Positions 17,971 to 27,010 of a DNA stretch of 64,000 bases are shown piece by piece. Every line of letters begins with the position of its first letter. Positions within the stretch are counted from its first letter, which is position 1. The stretch is from Pseudanabaena galeata CCNP1313 (GTDB lineage: Bacteria; Cyanobacteriota; Cyanobacteriia; Pseudanabaenales; Pseudanabaenaceae), in NCBI RefSeq assembly GCF_029910235.1, contig NZ_CP112879.1:81311-145310 (forward strand), read 5' to 3'. The position numbers and the translations under genes are program-made. A model generated the notes under the pieces. The model saw nothing but the letters and a program-made list of their open reading frames with translations, was not told where the DNA came from and made no database searches.

Positions 17971-18450
17971 TTACCCAGACGAGCTTTGAGAAATCAGTTT
18001 AGACTTATAGGGAGAACCACAAAAAGGACAGAAGTGATGCTTGAGCGAAGAAATAGTTTGCTGGCAATGAGTACAGCGATCGCCAAGTTTCCCCCCACAG
18101 AGAAAGCAAAACTTAGCCCTGACATCCATCCACATAGGATCAGCAGGATTGCCAGGAGTCCAGCAAGATGGACAGAACTTAAGCATAGAAACAGGCTCAA
18201 TGGAAGTACCACGAGAAACAGCCTCTAAATATTCCACGGGAACTTGCAAAGCCGAAGCCAAACCAGTTTTACTATGAGAACTCAGCTTAGCCGTCAGTCC
18301 CCGTTCAATCTTGCCCAAACTCTGCAAATGAATCGACGAAATCGCCGCCAACTCCCTCTGATTCAAACCGAGGGAAATTCGGATACGTTTGACATAGGCA
18401 GCCAAGGTTTCACCAGAGTTAGGCGATTTATCACCCTGTAAAATATTCAC
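17971..18450 (-). CDS. XRE-type regulator with C-terminal zinc ribbons (transposon gene)
   Basis: A 159-residue protein: an XRE HTH at about residues 12-65 (RISLGLNQRELAAIS, LGKIERGLTAKL) followed by a cysteine-rich region with four CxxC pairs: CPSC, CFLC, CTHC and CPFC. These fit two zinc ribbons. It is transcribed toward the left end and divergently from the recombinase gene, sharing the 81-bp gap 18451-18531, so it probably controls expression of the recombinase and transposase. HTH plus zinc-ribbon control proteins are not the standard Tn3 repressor, which is normally the resolvase itself. The start at the ATG at 18450 gives an intact HTH. Confidence 0.72.
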   Translation of the reverse strand: MNILQGDKSPNSGETLAAYVKRIRISLGLNQRELAAISSIHLQSLGKIERGLTAKLSSHSKTGLASALQVPVEYLEAVSRGTSIEPVSMLKFCPSCWTPGNPADPMWMDVRAKFCFLCGGKLGDRCTHCQQTISSLKHHFCPFCGSPYKSKLISQSSSG

Positions 18451-18531
18451 AAAATAGTGTTTAAAAGTATGTTTATAGAAAACTATACTATCAACAGATT
18501 ATATAACTCACCGCATTAACTAGCTGATAAA
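18451..18531. promoter_or_regulatory. Divergent control region and candidate recombinase site
   Basis: The gap between the zinc-ribbon regulator and the recombinase holds TGTTTAAAAGTATGTTTAT (18458-18476), which recurs at 19467-19485 with 17 of 19 bases identical. The copy is bracketed by ATAGT/ACTAT. TnpI-type recombinases act at short repeats flanking or next to their gene, so one or both copies may be recognition sites. Role inferred. Confidence 0.4.
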
Positions 18532-19440
18532 TTGACTATCACACTAGCTACAGTTACCACTGAATTCCTAGAGCGTACAGGACTAGCCCAAAGCACCGTG
18601 CAATCCTACGAACTAAGCCTAATGCCACTACTCAAAGAATATGGCAGTTATCCCATTGAATTATTGAGTCGAGCAACCCTAACAAAATACCTAGAAGGCT
18701 TAACAGATCTCGCCTATACGACCCATCACCGTCACCAAGCCATCCTCCAAGCCCTATTCAACTTTGCCGTAGAGCGCGGTTATCTAAAAGCCAACCCCAT
18801 CGTCCGACTGCATCGGCGCAAACCAAACCCAGAGAAAGGAGAACATCATGCCGATGGAGTAATTCGATACCTATCGCCCGAACAGATCGTCAGTCTCTAC
18901 CAAGTCGTAGAACGCGACGGTCGCATGAAAGCATTGGTCTGCTTGCTGCATCGCACAGGAGCGAGGATCGCGGAAATCCTGAGCTTGCAATTAGCAGAAA
19001 TCAACCTCAAAGAACGTAAATTTCAAGTGATCGGCAAAGGCAATAAAACCCGATGGTGTTTCTACAGCGAAGATGCGGCAACCGGATTAGAAAAATATCT
19101 AAAATACTATCGACACAAGGAATCACCAGCCTTATTCACCACCCAACAGCCTGTGACGGAGAAAGTTACCCCCTTGAGTTATCAGACAGCCCATCGTGAC
19201 TGGACAAAATTAACTAAGAATGACCCAAAACTCCAAGGTATCAGAATGCACGACCTCCGTCACACCTTTGCCACCGAGAGAGTTGGCTTAATGGGTATCG
19301 AAGAATTACGCGCCTTAATGGGACATACAAATATCAACACCACCTTACGCTATCAAAAAGTTACTTCTGAACGAGCAGAGATAACTGCTCACAAAGCTTT
19401 AAATCAACTGCTCCAAAACTCAGAAAACAGCCAAACTTAA
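18532..19440 (+). CDS. Tyrosine recombinase, TnpI-type cointegrate resolvase
   Basis: A 302-residue phage-integrase-family recombinase. Residues about 5-90 are the SAM-like core-binding domain; the catalytic domain carries R145 (TGARIAEIL), H240 and R243 (HDLRHTFA), H265 (GHTNINTT) and nucleophile Y274 (TLRYQKV). Within a Tn3-family element it would resolve cointegrates at a site inside the transposon. The start used is a TTG at 18532, since no ATG lies near enough to preserve the whole N-terminal domain. It lies between the divergent regulator and tnpA in the same direction as tnpA. Confidence 0.85.
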   Translation: MTITLATVTTEFLERTGLAQSTVQSYELSLMPLLKEYGSYPIELLSRATLTKYLEGLTDLAYTTHHRHQAILQALFNFAVERGYLKANPIVRLHRRKPNPEKGEHHADGVIRYLSPEQIVSLYQVVERDGRMKALVCLLHRTGARIAEILSLQLAEINLKERKFQVIGKGNKTRWCFYSEDAATGLEKYLKYYRHKESPALFTTQQPVTEKVTPLSYQTAHRDWTKLTKNDPKLQGIRMHDLRHTFATERVGLMGIEELRALMGHTNINTTLRYQKVTSERAEITAHKALNQLLQNSENSQT

Positions 19441-19466
19441 ATATTGATTAAATCCCATTCATAGAT

Positions 19467-19530
19467 TGTTTAAAAGGGTGTTTATTCAAAATTGATAGAG
19501 TATTGGTTATACTCTGTCTACGCAAACTGA
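19467..19530. promoter_or_regulatory. Second candidate recombinase-binding repeat plus inverted repeat
   Basis: TGTTTAAAAGGGTGTTTAT at 19467-19485 matches the copy upstream of the recombinase gene. It is followed by the inverted repeat AGAGTAT-TGGT-TATACTCT, just before tnpA. This arrangement suits an internal resolution site or a tnpA promoter/operator. No direct evidence beyond the repeats. Confidence 0.35.
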
Positions 19531-19576
19531 GTGTTCCTACAGCCAGCACTAGCTTACTTGTCCTCTAAACGTCTCT

Positions 19577-22543
19577 ATGACTGCTATTGAACGCACGGCT
19601 TATCCTCGATTCAAATCTCAAGCAACCGTGAAAGAACTTGCTGAACTATATACTCCGTCAGCATCTGAGATAAATCTAGCGAAGGGTCATGTCAAAAGTA
19701 AGCGGGGGTTACTGCGATTTTTAGTCATGCTCAAGTCATTTCAACGATTGGGATATTTCCCACTGTCATCCGATGTACCGCCCACAGTGATCAGTCATAT
19801 TCGGGCTTGCTTAAACCTCAGTGCTAATATCTGTGCTATCCCGCCCGAACGTTCTCGTTACTACTATGCTGAGGCGATTCGGGCTTATTTGAGAGTTAGT
19901 CCTTTCGACCGCAAGGCGCAAACGGCGATCGCTACTGTCATTGCTACATCGGCGGAGATCATGGAATATCCTGCTGATTTAATCAATGTTGCGGTTGAAG
20001 AGTTGGTGAAAGCGCGTTATGAATTACCTGCTTTTAGTACGATTGATCGTTTGGTCGGTCATATCCGTGCTGTTGTGAATAACCGCTTGTTTCAGCGTAT
20101 TGCTAAGGCGATGAGTCCAAATCAACAAGCCTTTGTGGATGAATTGGTCTCTAATTCAACGCCAGAATCGGAATTAACTTTCAGCTTATTGAGAGCAGCA
20201 CCGAAAAGTGATCGCCTCTCTCATATTCAGGCTTTACAAACTAAGTTTGACCAAATACTTACTTTTGGTGATGCAAGGCAGTTGCTGCTGAAAATTGCCC
20301 CTGCCAAGGTCAAATCTTTTGCAGCACAAGCAAAAGCCTTGGCAATGACAGATCTCCGAGAGATGAATCTAGCGAAACGTCGCGCTCTGTTGGTATGCCT
20401 GCTCTATCGTGTGCAAGTTAAAACCCGTGACCATTTAGTAGAGATGTTTCTCAAGCGCGTGCAGAAAATGCATCAATGTGCCAAAGATAAATTGGTGGAG
20501 TTACGAGAACAGAATTTGACCAAAACTGAATCGATGTTGGCAGTGCTAACCGAGATTTTACAGACATCAACTGGGGAGACTGATACGGCGAGTTTGGGTG
20601 GACGGGTGCAATCTGTTTTGGAAACCCATGGGGGAGCTGCCGCTTTATTAGCACAGTGCGAGGAGATTACGGCTTACAATACCGATAATTATTTGCCTTT
20701 AATATGGCGGTTTTATAGTCGCTATCGTTCGGTTTTGTTTCCCTTGGTGCGTGGGTTAGAAATCCAGTCTGCTAGCCAAGATCTTTCCTTGACGGCAGCT
20801 TTGACTCTGGTTTTGGCTCATGAAAACCGTCGCTCTAAATGGTTGTCTGCGGAAGATCTCGATTTAAGCTTTATGAGCGATCGCTGGCGACGATTAGTGG
20901 TGGTTGAATCTGATGGTATTTCACAGTTAGTCCGTCAGCAATTCGAGGTCTGTGTCTTTACCTATTTGGCAGCCGAGTTGAAAAGTGGTGATGCTTGTGT
21001 GGTGGGTTCGGAAAACTATGCTGACTTCCGCGAACAGTTATTGTCTTGGGATGAGTGTCAGCCAAAATTGGCTGATTACTGCCAACAAACAGGTATGGCG
21101 CTTACGGCGGCTAAATTTGTTGAACAGCTTCAATCTTGTTTGACTCAAACTGCGATTGCTGTAGACCAAATCTGTAAGGATGGTACACAAGTGACGATTA
21201 GTGCTGATGCTGTACCTGTACTCAAAAGGATTACGGCGGAGCCGCCTCCATCGGGTGCGATAGAGTTGGAGTCGGCAATTTTACAACGGCTCCCTGAACG
21301 TAGTGTTTTGGATATTCTCTGTAATGTGGAACATTGGCTCAATTGGGTGCGCCACTTTGGTCATGTTTCTGGTTCTGAGTCAAAGATTGAGAATCCGTCT
21401 GAACGTTATATCTTAACGGTGTTTGGCTATGGTTGTAATCTTGGTCCTAATCAAACTGCTCGTCATACTCGCGGACAGGTCAGTTCAAGGATGCTGGCTT
21501 ATGTGAATCGTCAACATATTTCGATTCCTCAACTTGAGGCGGCGATGCGAGATTTGATTAATGCTTATAATCGCTTGGAGTTACCGAAGTGTTGGGGAAC
21601 TGGCAAACGGGCGGCGGCTGATGGTAGTAAGTTTCAGCTTTATGAGAATAATTTAATGTCTGAGTATCACATTCGTTATGGTGGCTATGGGGGGATTGCT
21701 TACCATCATGTATCTGATACTTATATTGCTCTGTTTACCCATTTCATCAATTGTGGTGTTTGGGAAGCAGTTTATATTCTTGATGGTTTACTCAAGAATA
21801 CTTCCGATATCCAACCTGATACTTTGCACGCTGATACCCAAGGACAGTCTACTACTGTGTTTGGCTTGTCTTATCTGTTGGGAATTAAACTCATGCCTCG
21901 GATTCGTAACTGGCAGGACTGTAAGTTCTTTCGTCCCAGTCTGGACTCTGTTTATGAGTATATTGACCCATTGTTTAAAGATGTGGTTGATTGGTCGTTA
22001 ATTCGTACTCACTGGCAGGATTTGATGCGGGTTGTTTTATCAATTCAATCAGGTAAGTTGTTGCCTTCGACGCTGTTACGAAAGCTTGGTAGTTACAGTC
22101 GCAAAAATCGTCTCTATCAGGCTTTCAGGGAATTAGGACGGGTTGTTCGTACAGTATTTCTACTGGAATATATTTCTGACCGTGGTTTGCGCCGCGAGAT
22201 TACGGCTTGTACAAATGTGGTGGAGGGCTACAATCATTTCCTTGATTGGATATTTTTTGGTAAGGAGGGTGTTATTACGGAAAATGATCCTGAAGAGCAG
22301 GAGAAGCGTCTCAAGTATCTCGATCTGGTTGCTAATGCGGTCATTCTTCATAATGCTGTTGACCTTTCTCTCGTGATTCAGCAACTCAAGGCGGAGGGTT
22401 TCAAGTTTGATCGTTCGATGTTGGTGACTCTCAGCCCTTACTTGACGAGGCATTTGAAGCGCTATGGCGATTTTGTGATTGATTTGCAATCTATTCCATT
22501 TCCCTTGGAAGGTGCTATTTTAATCCCTCTTGATTCGGTATAG
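19577..22543 (+). CDS. tnpA: Tn3-family transposase
   Basis: A 988-residue DDE transposase that cuts and joins the 39-bp ends. Length fits the family (about 960-1,010). The three catalytic acids are visible: D near residue 681 (RAAADGSKFQLYEN), D near 752 (LHADTQGQSTTVFG) and E near 881 (TNVVEGYNHFLDWI). The SDGSKF/DTQG/VEAYN-type surroundings are the Tn3 signature. The reading frame is open throughout and the ends are perfect, so the element may be active. The C terminus lies 31 bases inside the right inverted repeat. Confidence 0.93.
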   Translation: MTAIERTAYPRFKSQATVKELAELYTPSASEINLAKGHVKSKRGLLRFLVMLKSFQRLGYFPLSSDVPPTVISHIRACLNLSANICAIPPERSRYYYAEAIRAYLRVSPFDRKAQTAIATVIATSAEIMEYPADLINVAVEELVKARYELPAFSTIDRLVGHIRAVVNNRLFQRIAKAMSPNQQAFVDELVSNSTPESELTFSLLRAAPKSDRLSHIQALQTKFDQILTFGDARQLLLKIAPAKVKSFAAQAKALAMTDLREMNLAKRRALLVCLLYRVQVKTRDHLVEMFLKRVQKMHQCAKDKLVELREQNLTKTESMLAVLTEILQTSTGETDTASLGGRVQSVLETHGGAAALLAQCEEITAYNTDNYLPLIWRFYSRYRSVLFPLVRGLEIQSASQDLSLTAALTLVLAHENRRSKWLSAEDLDLSFMSDRWRRLVVVESDGISQLVRQQFEVCVFTYLAAELKSGDACVVGSENYADFREQLLSWDECQPKLADYCQQTGMALTAAKFVEQLQSCLTQTAIAVDQICKDGTQVTISADAVPVLKRITAEPPPSGAIELESAILQRLPERSVLDILCNVEHWLNWVRHFGHVSGSESKIENPSERYILTVFGYGCNLGPNQTARHTRGQVSSRMLAYVNRQHISIPQLEAAMRDLINAYNRLELPKCWGTGKRAAADGSKFQLYENNLMSEYHIRYGGYGGIAYHHVSDTYIALFTHFINCGVWEAVYILDGLLKNTSDIQPDTLHADTQGQSTTVFGLSYLLGIKLMPRIRNWQDCKFFRPSLDSVYEYIDPLFKDVVDWSLIRTHWQDLMRVVLSIQSGKLLPSTLLRKLGSYSRKNRLYQAFRELGRVVRTVFLLEYISDRGLRREITACTNVVEGYNHFLDWIFFGKEGVITENDPEEQEKRLKYLDLVANAVILHNAVDLSLVIQQLKAEGFKFDRSMLVTLSPYLTRHLKRYGDFVIDLQSIPFPLEGAILIPLDSV

Positions 22544-22574
22544 CTCAAATGTATGACTGGTCTATATTTGAAGG

Positions 22575-22613
22575 CTATCTTGCAGGTTTTTACACGTATC
22601 CTGTAGCTACCCC
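22575..22613 (-). repeat. Right terminal inverted repeat of the Tn3-family element
   Basis: Exact reverse complement of the left 39-bp end, closing with CCCC at 22610-22613. Confidence 0.93.
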
Positions 22614-22618
22614 TTAAA
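22614..22618. repeat. Target-site duplication TTAAA, right copy
   Basis: Identical to 17916-17920 and directly abutting the right transposon end. Confidence 0.92.
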
Positions 22619-25409
22619 GGATGAGCGTAGAAAATACAGATCCTTTTTTACTGATACTCAAGGACTTGCTTCAGTTCTTCAGGAACAGCAAGATATTGGT
22701 AATGCTGAGTCTAAGACTGTACGAGTAATCAGCAATCATCTAGAAGTTTTTGAGAAAGAGACTGAAGATGAATTGCTGGAATATGTAGAAAATCATCCTA
22801 GCATTCGATTTGCAGCAATTAAGCTTGTAATTCCAGAGCATTCTATTCGAGAGCTAAATGACTATGACGACAAGCAACTCAAAATCTATCGTAAAGCTTT
22901 AGATGATGCGCGGCGCAAGCGCAAAAAGGTTTTAGATAAGTTGGAGCAGTTTGATCGACTTCTAGCTTATCGAAAGAGTGAAATCAGGATGAGCAATCAT
23001 CTTGTAGCTAGCTATGCAGATCGCTTGATGCGTCAACAACAGAGCGAGTTTATTGGTAAATCAATCATGGAACCTAAGATGAATACAGCGACTAATTTGG
23101 ATGAAGTCAGACAACAGGCGATCGCTCAATTGGAAGCATTGCAGAAATATTTGAATGAGAAAGGAAGAACTAAAGAGGCTGAAGATATTTCTAAGGAAGT
23201 CACTAAGCTTAGAGATAACACTTACCAAATTGCTTTCGTGGCTACTTTTAGTGCTGGCAAGTCAACGCTGATTAACGCAATGTTGGGTAATGACATCTTA
23301 CCTTCAATGGCAAAGCCAACAACAGGTAGACTGACTTTCATCAATGATCGTGAAGGCGATGTCAATGCACAGGTTGAAGTTTCCAAAAAGGGCAATCAAC
23401 GAATGATTGTTCTTTCTTATAGAGATCCTCAAGATTTACAAAAATATCTCAATAAGTATTTGAGAAATGGATGGATAGGAAAAGCTGAGGTGTATTCCGA
23501 GGATAGGTCACTACAATTTGACAGTCCAGTTGATTTTGTTGAATCTGCCTTTTACCCTGTGAGTGAGACGAATGACATTCACTCTAACCAAGCAAGACTG
23601 ACTTTAAATAAGGGCTATTCCTCATTTAGCCTTACCGATCTCAGTCAAATTGAATTGGGTAGTTTTATTAACAATGATGCTGTCAAAAAATTAAATATTC
23701 ATGCTCCTGTTAAGCATCTAACTAAACAAGTACGTTTAGAGGGTATTCAGTTTGTTGATACTCCTGGAACAAATTCTGCTCGTCATACTGATCACAAACG
23801 CATCACCTTTGACTTTATCGACAAAGCAAATGCTGTAGTTTATGTAATTAACTTTACTACCGCTTTTACTGAAAGTGATGCTCTATTGCTAGAAGAAATT
23901 CGCCGACAAAGGCAGTATAACTCTCGTTTCTGTGACAAACTTTTTTTTGCTGTGAATAAAATTGATCAAGACAATGGCAATGGTCAAACTTTACAAGATT
24001 CGATCTCGTCAATTCATAGCACATTAAATAATGACTATGGTTTTGATTTGCCCCGTGAAAGAGTCATTGGCGTTGCTGCACTACCAGCCTTACTTTATCG
24101 TATGAGTCAGAATGATTTACTGACAAAAAAGGAACTGAGACAGACTTTTAATGGCTATGTAGGTCGATTTCTAGATGATGATTTTCTGAACATCTCTCGT
24201 GAGGATGCTAACGCTGCAAAGGAGCAAGTTCTAAATTGGTCAAATATTGAATCACTTGAAACTGAGCTTGTGAAATATCTAAGTCATAACAACAAAACTC
24301 AAGAACTTGTTCTAGATGCAATTAGAAAGGGGTTAACCTTTTTACAAACCTATGAACAAGACGTACAGCAAAAGCTTGCTATTTTTAGAACTGACTTAGA
24401 GAAGTTGAAAAAACTAACTGAAAAATTCACTGAATCCCTTCAGGAGGCTGGAGATAGAAAAAAGTTGATTTCTGAGTCCTTATCAAGCGATCAGGATGCT
24501 CTAACAGACAAGATAAATTCCCGTTATACGCGGTTTAAAGAAGAGTTCAAGACTATTATCTCTGATATGTTTGATGGTAAATATGATGGGAGTGGCTTTA
24601 AAAACACTATTTCTCAAGCTATTGCTCGTAACTTTTCTGGGGCTAGTACAAGAGCATTAACTTCACAACAATGGGAACTGCTAAAGCAAGCTGTTGATTC
24701 AGTGCGTTTCTTTACAGAAACATCCAGCGAATCTAGAGCAAAAACAACACTCAATAACTACACAGTAACTATTAATGATGTAGTTCGTAGTATGTATAGT
24801 GTTTTTGAGTCAGAGCTAAAAAGTTTCTGTAATAAGGAACAGTCTCTGATTTATAAGCGTAGTAATGGACAAGCAGAATCAATCCTGCTTCGTTTAAATC
24901 AAGATCTAAACCAAGATTTGGGCATTCCTAAGATTGAAAATCCTATAATTTTTGACCAGATTACTTTCGCAGAACTAACTTCTATTCGAGATATGGTCAA
25001 CGCACAAGTGTATGACCAAAGATCTGAAGAACAACGAACATATGGGGCTAGTGGTAGTTATGACAGCAATTATATAACTGTTATCTCTATCAATCCTAAA
25101 CTTGTGAAGAATCAAACAGTCAGAACTGTTGAGACCATTGTGATTAATGGCAAGGCTAAAGCTAGTGAGATAGTGCATTCTGGCATTAAATCACTAGCTC
25201 ACCAAATTGAACAGGAAATTGACAGACGCATTACTATCATCAAAACGAATCTGGACAAGTCAGTTCAAGAAAGAAAGTCTTTAGGTGATAATGTGTTGCC
25301 TGAAATTGAGAAGCTTGAGACAAATCTAGATTCAACAAGACAGGCGATCACCTCATTGAACGAAATTTACAAGTTCACAGAAAATCTTCAAACCAATTCT
25401 ATTAGCTAA
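22619..25409 (+). CDS. C-terminal part: dynamin-like GTPase, cut from its HTH start by a transposon
   Basis: Open frame continuing the HTH gene. A bacterial dynamin-like GTPase: P-loop FSAGKSTLINAMLG, a PTTGRLTF switch I threonine segment, G3 DTPGTNS, and G4 NKID. A long helical/coiled-coil region follows to the C terminus. A 60-residue basic coiled coil (KALDDARRKRKKVLDKLEQF) precedes the GTPase. With the transposon in place, translation could only begin internally, for example at the TTG at 22773 or at ATGs from 22989 on. Dynamin-like proteins hydrolyse GTP to reshape membranes, and several act in phage defence. The next gene lies 11 bases on with a good ribosome-binding site, so the two form an operon. 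Confidence 0.82.
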
Positions 25410-25420
25410 GGAGAAATATC

Positions 25421-26059
25421 ATGGCTTTACCAATTCCAGTTGTCGGTCAAATAATTGATTCTGTTGGCAACGTTGTCAATTCAGGTTTTGGATTGTTGGG
25501 CGACTTGATACGCGGTCACATGGCTCGTCAAGAAAGGAAACTAGCTCTTGAAGAATTACAAATCAAAGCTGACGAAGCAAGGAAAACTCTAGAACTTGAA
25601 GTCAATCTTGACATCAAGACAAGAGAGGCAAACTTGAGAATTCTTCAAGGCATGATGAATATTGTCCAAGACGTTGTGCGAACTGATGTTGAGCTAAAGC
25701 TTCTGGCACAAGCTACTAATGCCAAATTGAGCTTACTGATCATGGACTGGCAAAAATCTACTGCACAAGAATTTGTACGCCTAAAGGATGAAGTTCTGAC
25801 TAATTTGAGCAGACACCTGATGACCTCACAATCATTACCTGAGTTTGAGCGTGGCAGATTTATATCTTTAGCTTACGAGAATTATGATAGAAGCACTGAA
25901 ATTATCTTTGAAACTGATGCAACTGCCAGAAAACAAGCTGAGACTCTTGCATCTTCAGTAAAACCAATTGATACAAAATTGCAAGAAACTCTAGCAAGAC
26001 TCGCAGGAATGGATACACTCAAACTGCTTAATGAATATCCTGAAGATGACGACCAGTAA
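25421..26059 (+). CDS. Coiled-coil protein, probable partner of the dynamin-like GTPase
   Basis: A 212-residue protein preceded by AAGGAGA at good spacing. The first 30 residues (LPIPVVGQIIDSVGNVVNSG, then FGLLGDLI) form a Gly/Val-rich amphipathic or weakly hydrophobic segment that may touch membrane. Residues about 38-90 form a charged coiled coil (ERKLALEELQIKADEARKTL). The C-terminal half is helical. It lies 11 bases after the GTPase frame. I do not know the family; pairing with a membrane-acting GTPase is inferred from operon position and the coiled coil. Confidence 0.6.
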   Translation: MALPIPVVGQIIDSVGNVVNSGFGLLGDLIRGHMARQERKLALEELQIKADEARKTLELEVNLDIKTREANLRILQGMMNIVQDVVRTDVELKLLAQATNAKLSLLIMDWQKSTAQEFVRLKDEVLTNLSRHLMTSQSLPEFERGRFISLAYENYDRSTEIIFETDATARKQAETLASSVKPIDTKLQETLARLAGMDTLKLLNEYPEDDDQ

Positions 26060-26174
26060 AATGTTTGCAACAGTCAGCTAATCAAAGGCAAGGAAATCAT
26101 CACATCCAGTGTAATTTTTCTTGCCTTTCTCTTTTTGTGGAATTTGTCCACTAGATTCAATCAGTATAACCAAT

Positions 26175-26522
26175 ATGAAAAAATTTGCTTTTGTTAACGA
26201 TGCCGCCGAAAGAGAATACAAAGACTTCCCAAAAGAGATTCAACAACAATTTGGAACTAGCCTAAGAGCAGTCCAAGACGACAAAAAGCCATTCTTACCA
26301 ATCCAAACTCTTGAAAGTATTGGTGCTGGTGTAATCGAACTTAAAATCAATGGTAGCCCAGCCTTTAGGTGTGTCTACATAGCAAAATTTCTAGATACCG
26401 TAGTCGTCTTACATTCATTTGAGAAGACAACAAACGGCGTAGATCGACAAGCCATGAAAACTATCGAAAAAAGATACAAGGAACTAAAAGCTGAAATCGA
26501 AAAAATGAAAAGGCAAAAATAA
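26175..26522 (+). CDS. HigB/Gp49-like toxin of the RelE superfamily
   Basis: A 115-residue protein starting at the ATG at 26175; the longer in-frame form from 26121 lacks a good start. The pattern FVNDAAEREYKDFPKEIQQQ, then GVIELKINGSPAFRCVYIAKF, then VVVLHSFEKTTNG and a terminal lysine-rich helix is that of phage-derived Gp49-like/HigB toxins, ribosome-dependent mRNA endonucleases. The presumed antitoxin gene abuts it on the opposite strand, end to end, which is unusual since these pairs normally share an operon. Confidence 0.75.
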   Translation: MKKFAFVNDAAEREYKDFPKEIQQQFGTSLRAVQDDKKPFLPIQTLESIGAGVIELKINGSPAFRCVYIAKFLDTVVVLHSFEKTTNGVDRQAMKTIEKRYKELKAEIEKMKRQK

Positions 26523-26846
26523 CTAAGCGACTTTAGCTAAATCCCTTGTTTGGATTTTAATAGAAGCACTTTCTAAACTGCTAAAAGTAAACTCAGTCCT
26601 AAATCCGAGCTTATCTAACATTGAAAACAGCATATCCAAAGTAAATTTATCAATTTTTCCATTCACAATGTCCGACACACGCGGCTGAGTAACCGCCAAC
26701 CTTTCAGCCGCTTCCTTTTGTGTCCAACCTTTATCTTCAATTATGTCTCTAATCATGATCGTCAAGTCAGCCTTCAAAACCGACTTACTAGCGACTTCAG
26801 GCTCCTCGATCGCATGAAACGGACTTTCGTAAAACTTGATTGACAT
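26523..26846 (-). CDS. HigA-like XRE antitoxin
   Basis: A 107-residue protein with an HTH at about residues 33-85 (DIIEDKGWTQKEAAERLAVT, QPRVSDIVNGKIDKF), the signature of HigA2-type antitoxins. It would neutralise the adjacent HigB-like toxin and repress transcription. Its stop codon (CTA on the plus strand, 26523-26525) directly follows the toxin's stop (26520-26522), so the genes converge with no gap. The AT-rich upstream region 26847-26900 probably holds its promoter. Confidence 0.75.
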   Translation of the reverse strand: MSIKFYESPFHAIEEPEVASKSVLKADLTIMIRDIIEDKGWTQKEAAERLAVTQPRVSDIVNGKIDKFTLDMLFSMLDKLGFRTEFTFSSLESASIKIQTRDLAKVA

Positions 26847-27010
26847 AGTTTTTTACATATATCTAAAATACTACTAAATTATACAAAATTTTATATAATA
26901 AGTCAAGTATAGATTTAGCGATCGCCTATAACAACCTTGCTACAATAAGCACAACCCACAATCTCCAAATCATAGCCAATGAAATTAGCCTATTGATTAG
27001 AAAAACAACT

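Larger units (their letters stand above)
17921..22613 (+). mobile_element. Complete Tn3-family transposon with a tyrosine-recombinase (TnpI-type) module
   Basis: A 4,693-bp element bounded by 39-bp perfect inverted repeats (17921-17959 and 22575-22613) that begin with GGGG, as Tn3-family ends do. Both sides carry the 5-bp duplication TTAAA. It encodes an XRE/zinc-ribbon regulator (minus strand), a tyrosine recombinase and a 988-residue transposase; there is no passenger gene. Carrying a tyrosine recombinase rather than a serine resolvase places it near the Tn4430/Tn5401-like group by architecture. It has disrupted an HTH-dynamin gene in the accessory region. Confidence 0.93.
17367..25409 (+). 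pseudogene. Reconstructed HTH-dynamin-like GTPase gene, split by a Tn3-family transposon
   Basis: Removing 17921-22613 and one copy of the TTAAA duplication joins 17367-17920 to 22619-25409 in the same frame without any stop, giving one 1,114-residue protein (1,115 codons). Order of parts: XRE helix-turn-helix at about residues 14-70, a roughly 110-residue linker domain, a helical region with a Lys/Arg-rich coiled coil, then a dynamin-like GTPase from about 370 and a long coiled-coil/helical stalk. The insertion falls at codon 185. The intact gene would encode a DNA-binding protein fused to a membrane-remodelling-type GTPase, a combination I do not recognise as a named family. The insertion is recent-looking: ends and duplication are perfect and both halves remain open. 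Confidence 0.85.
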
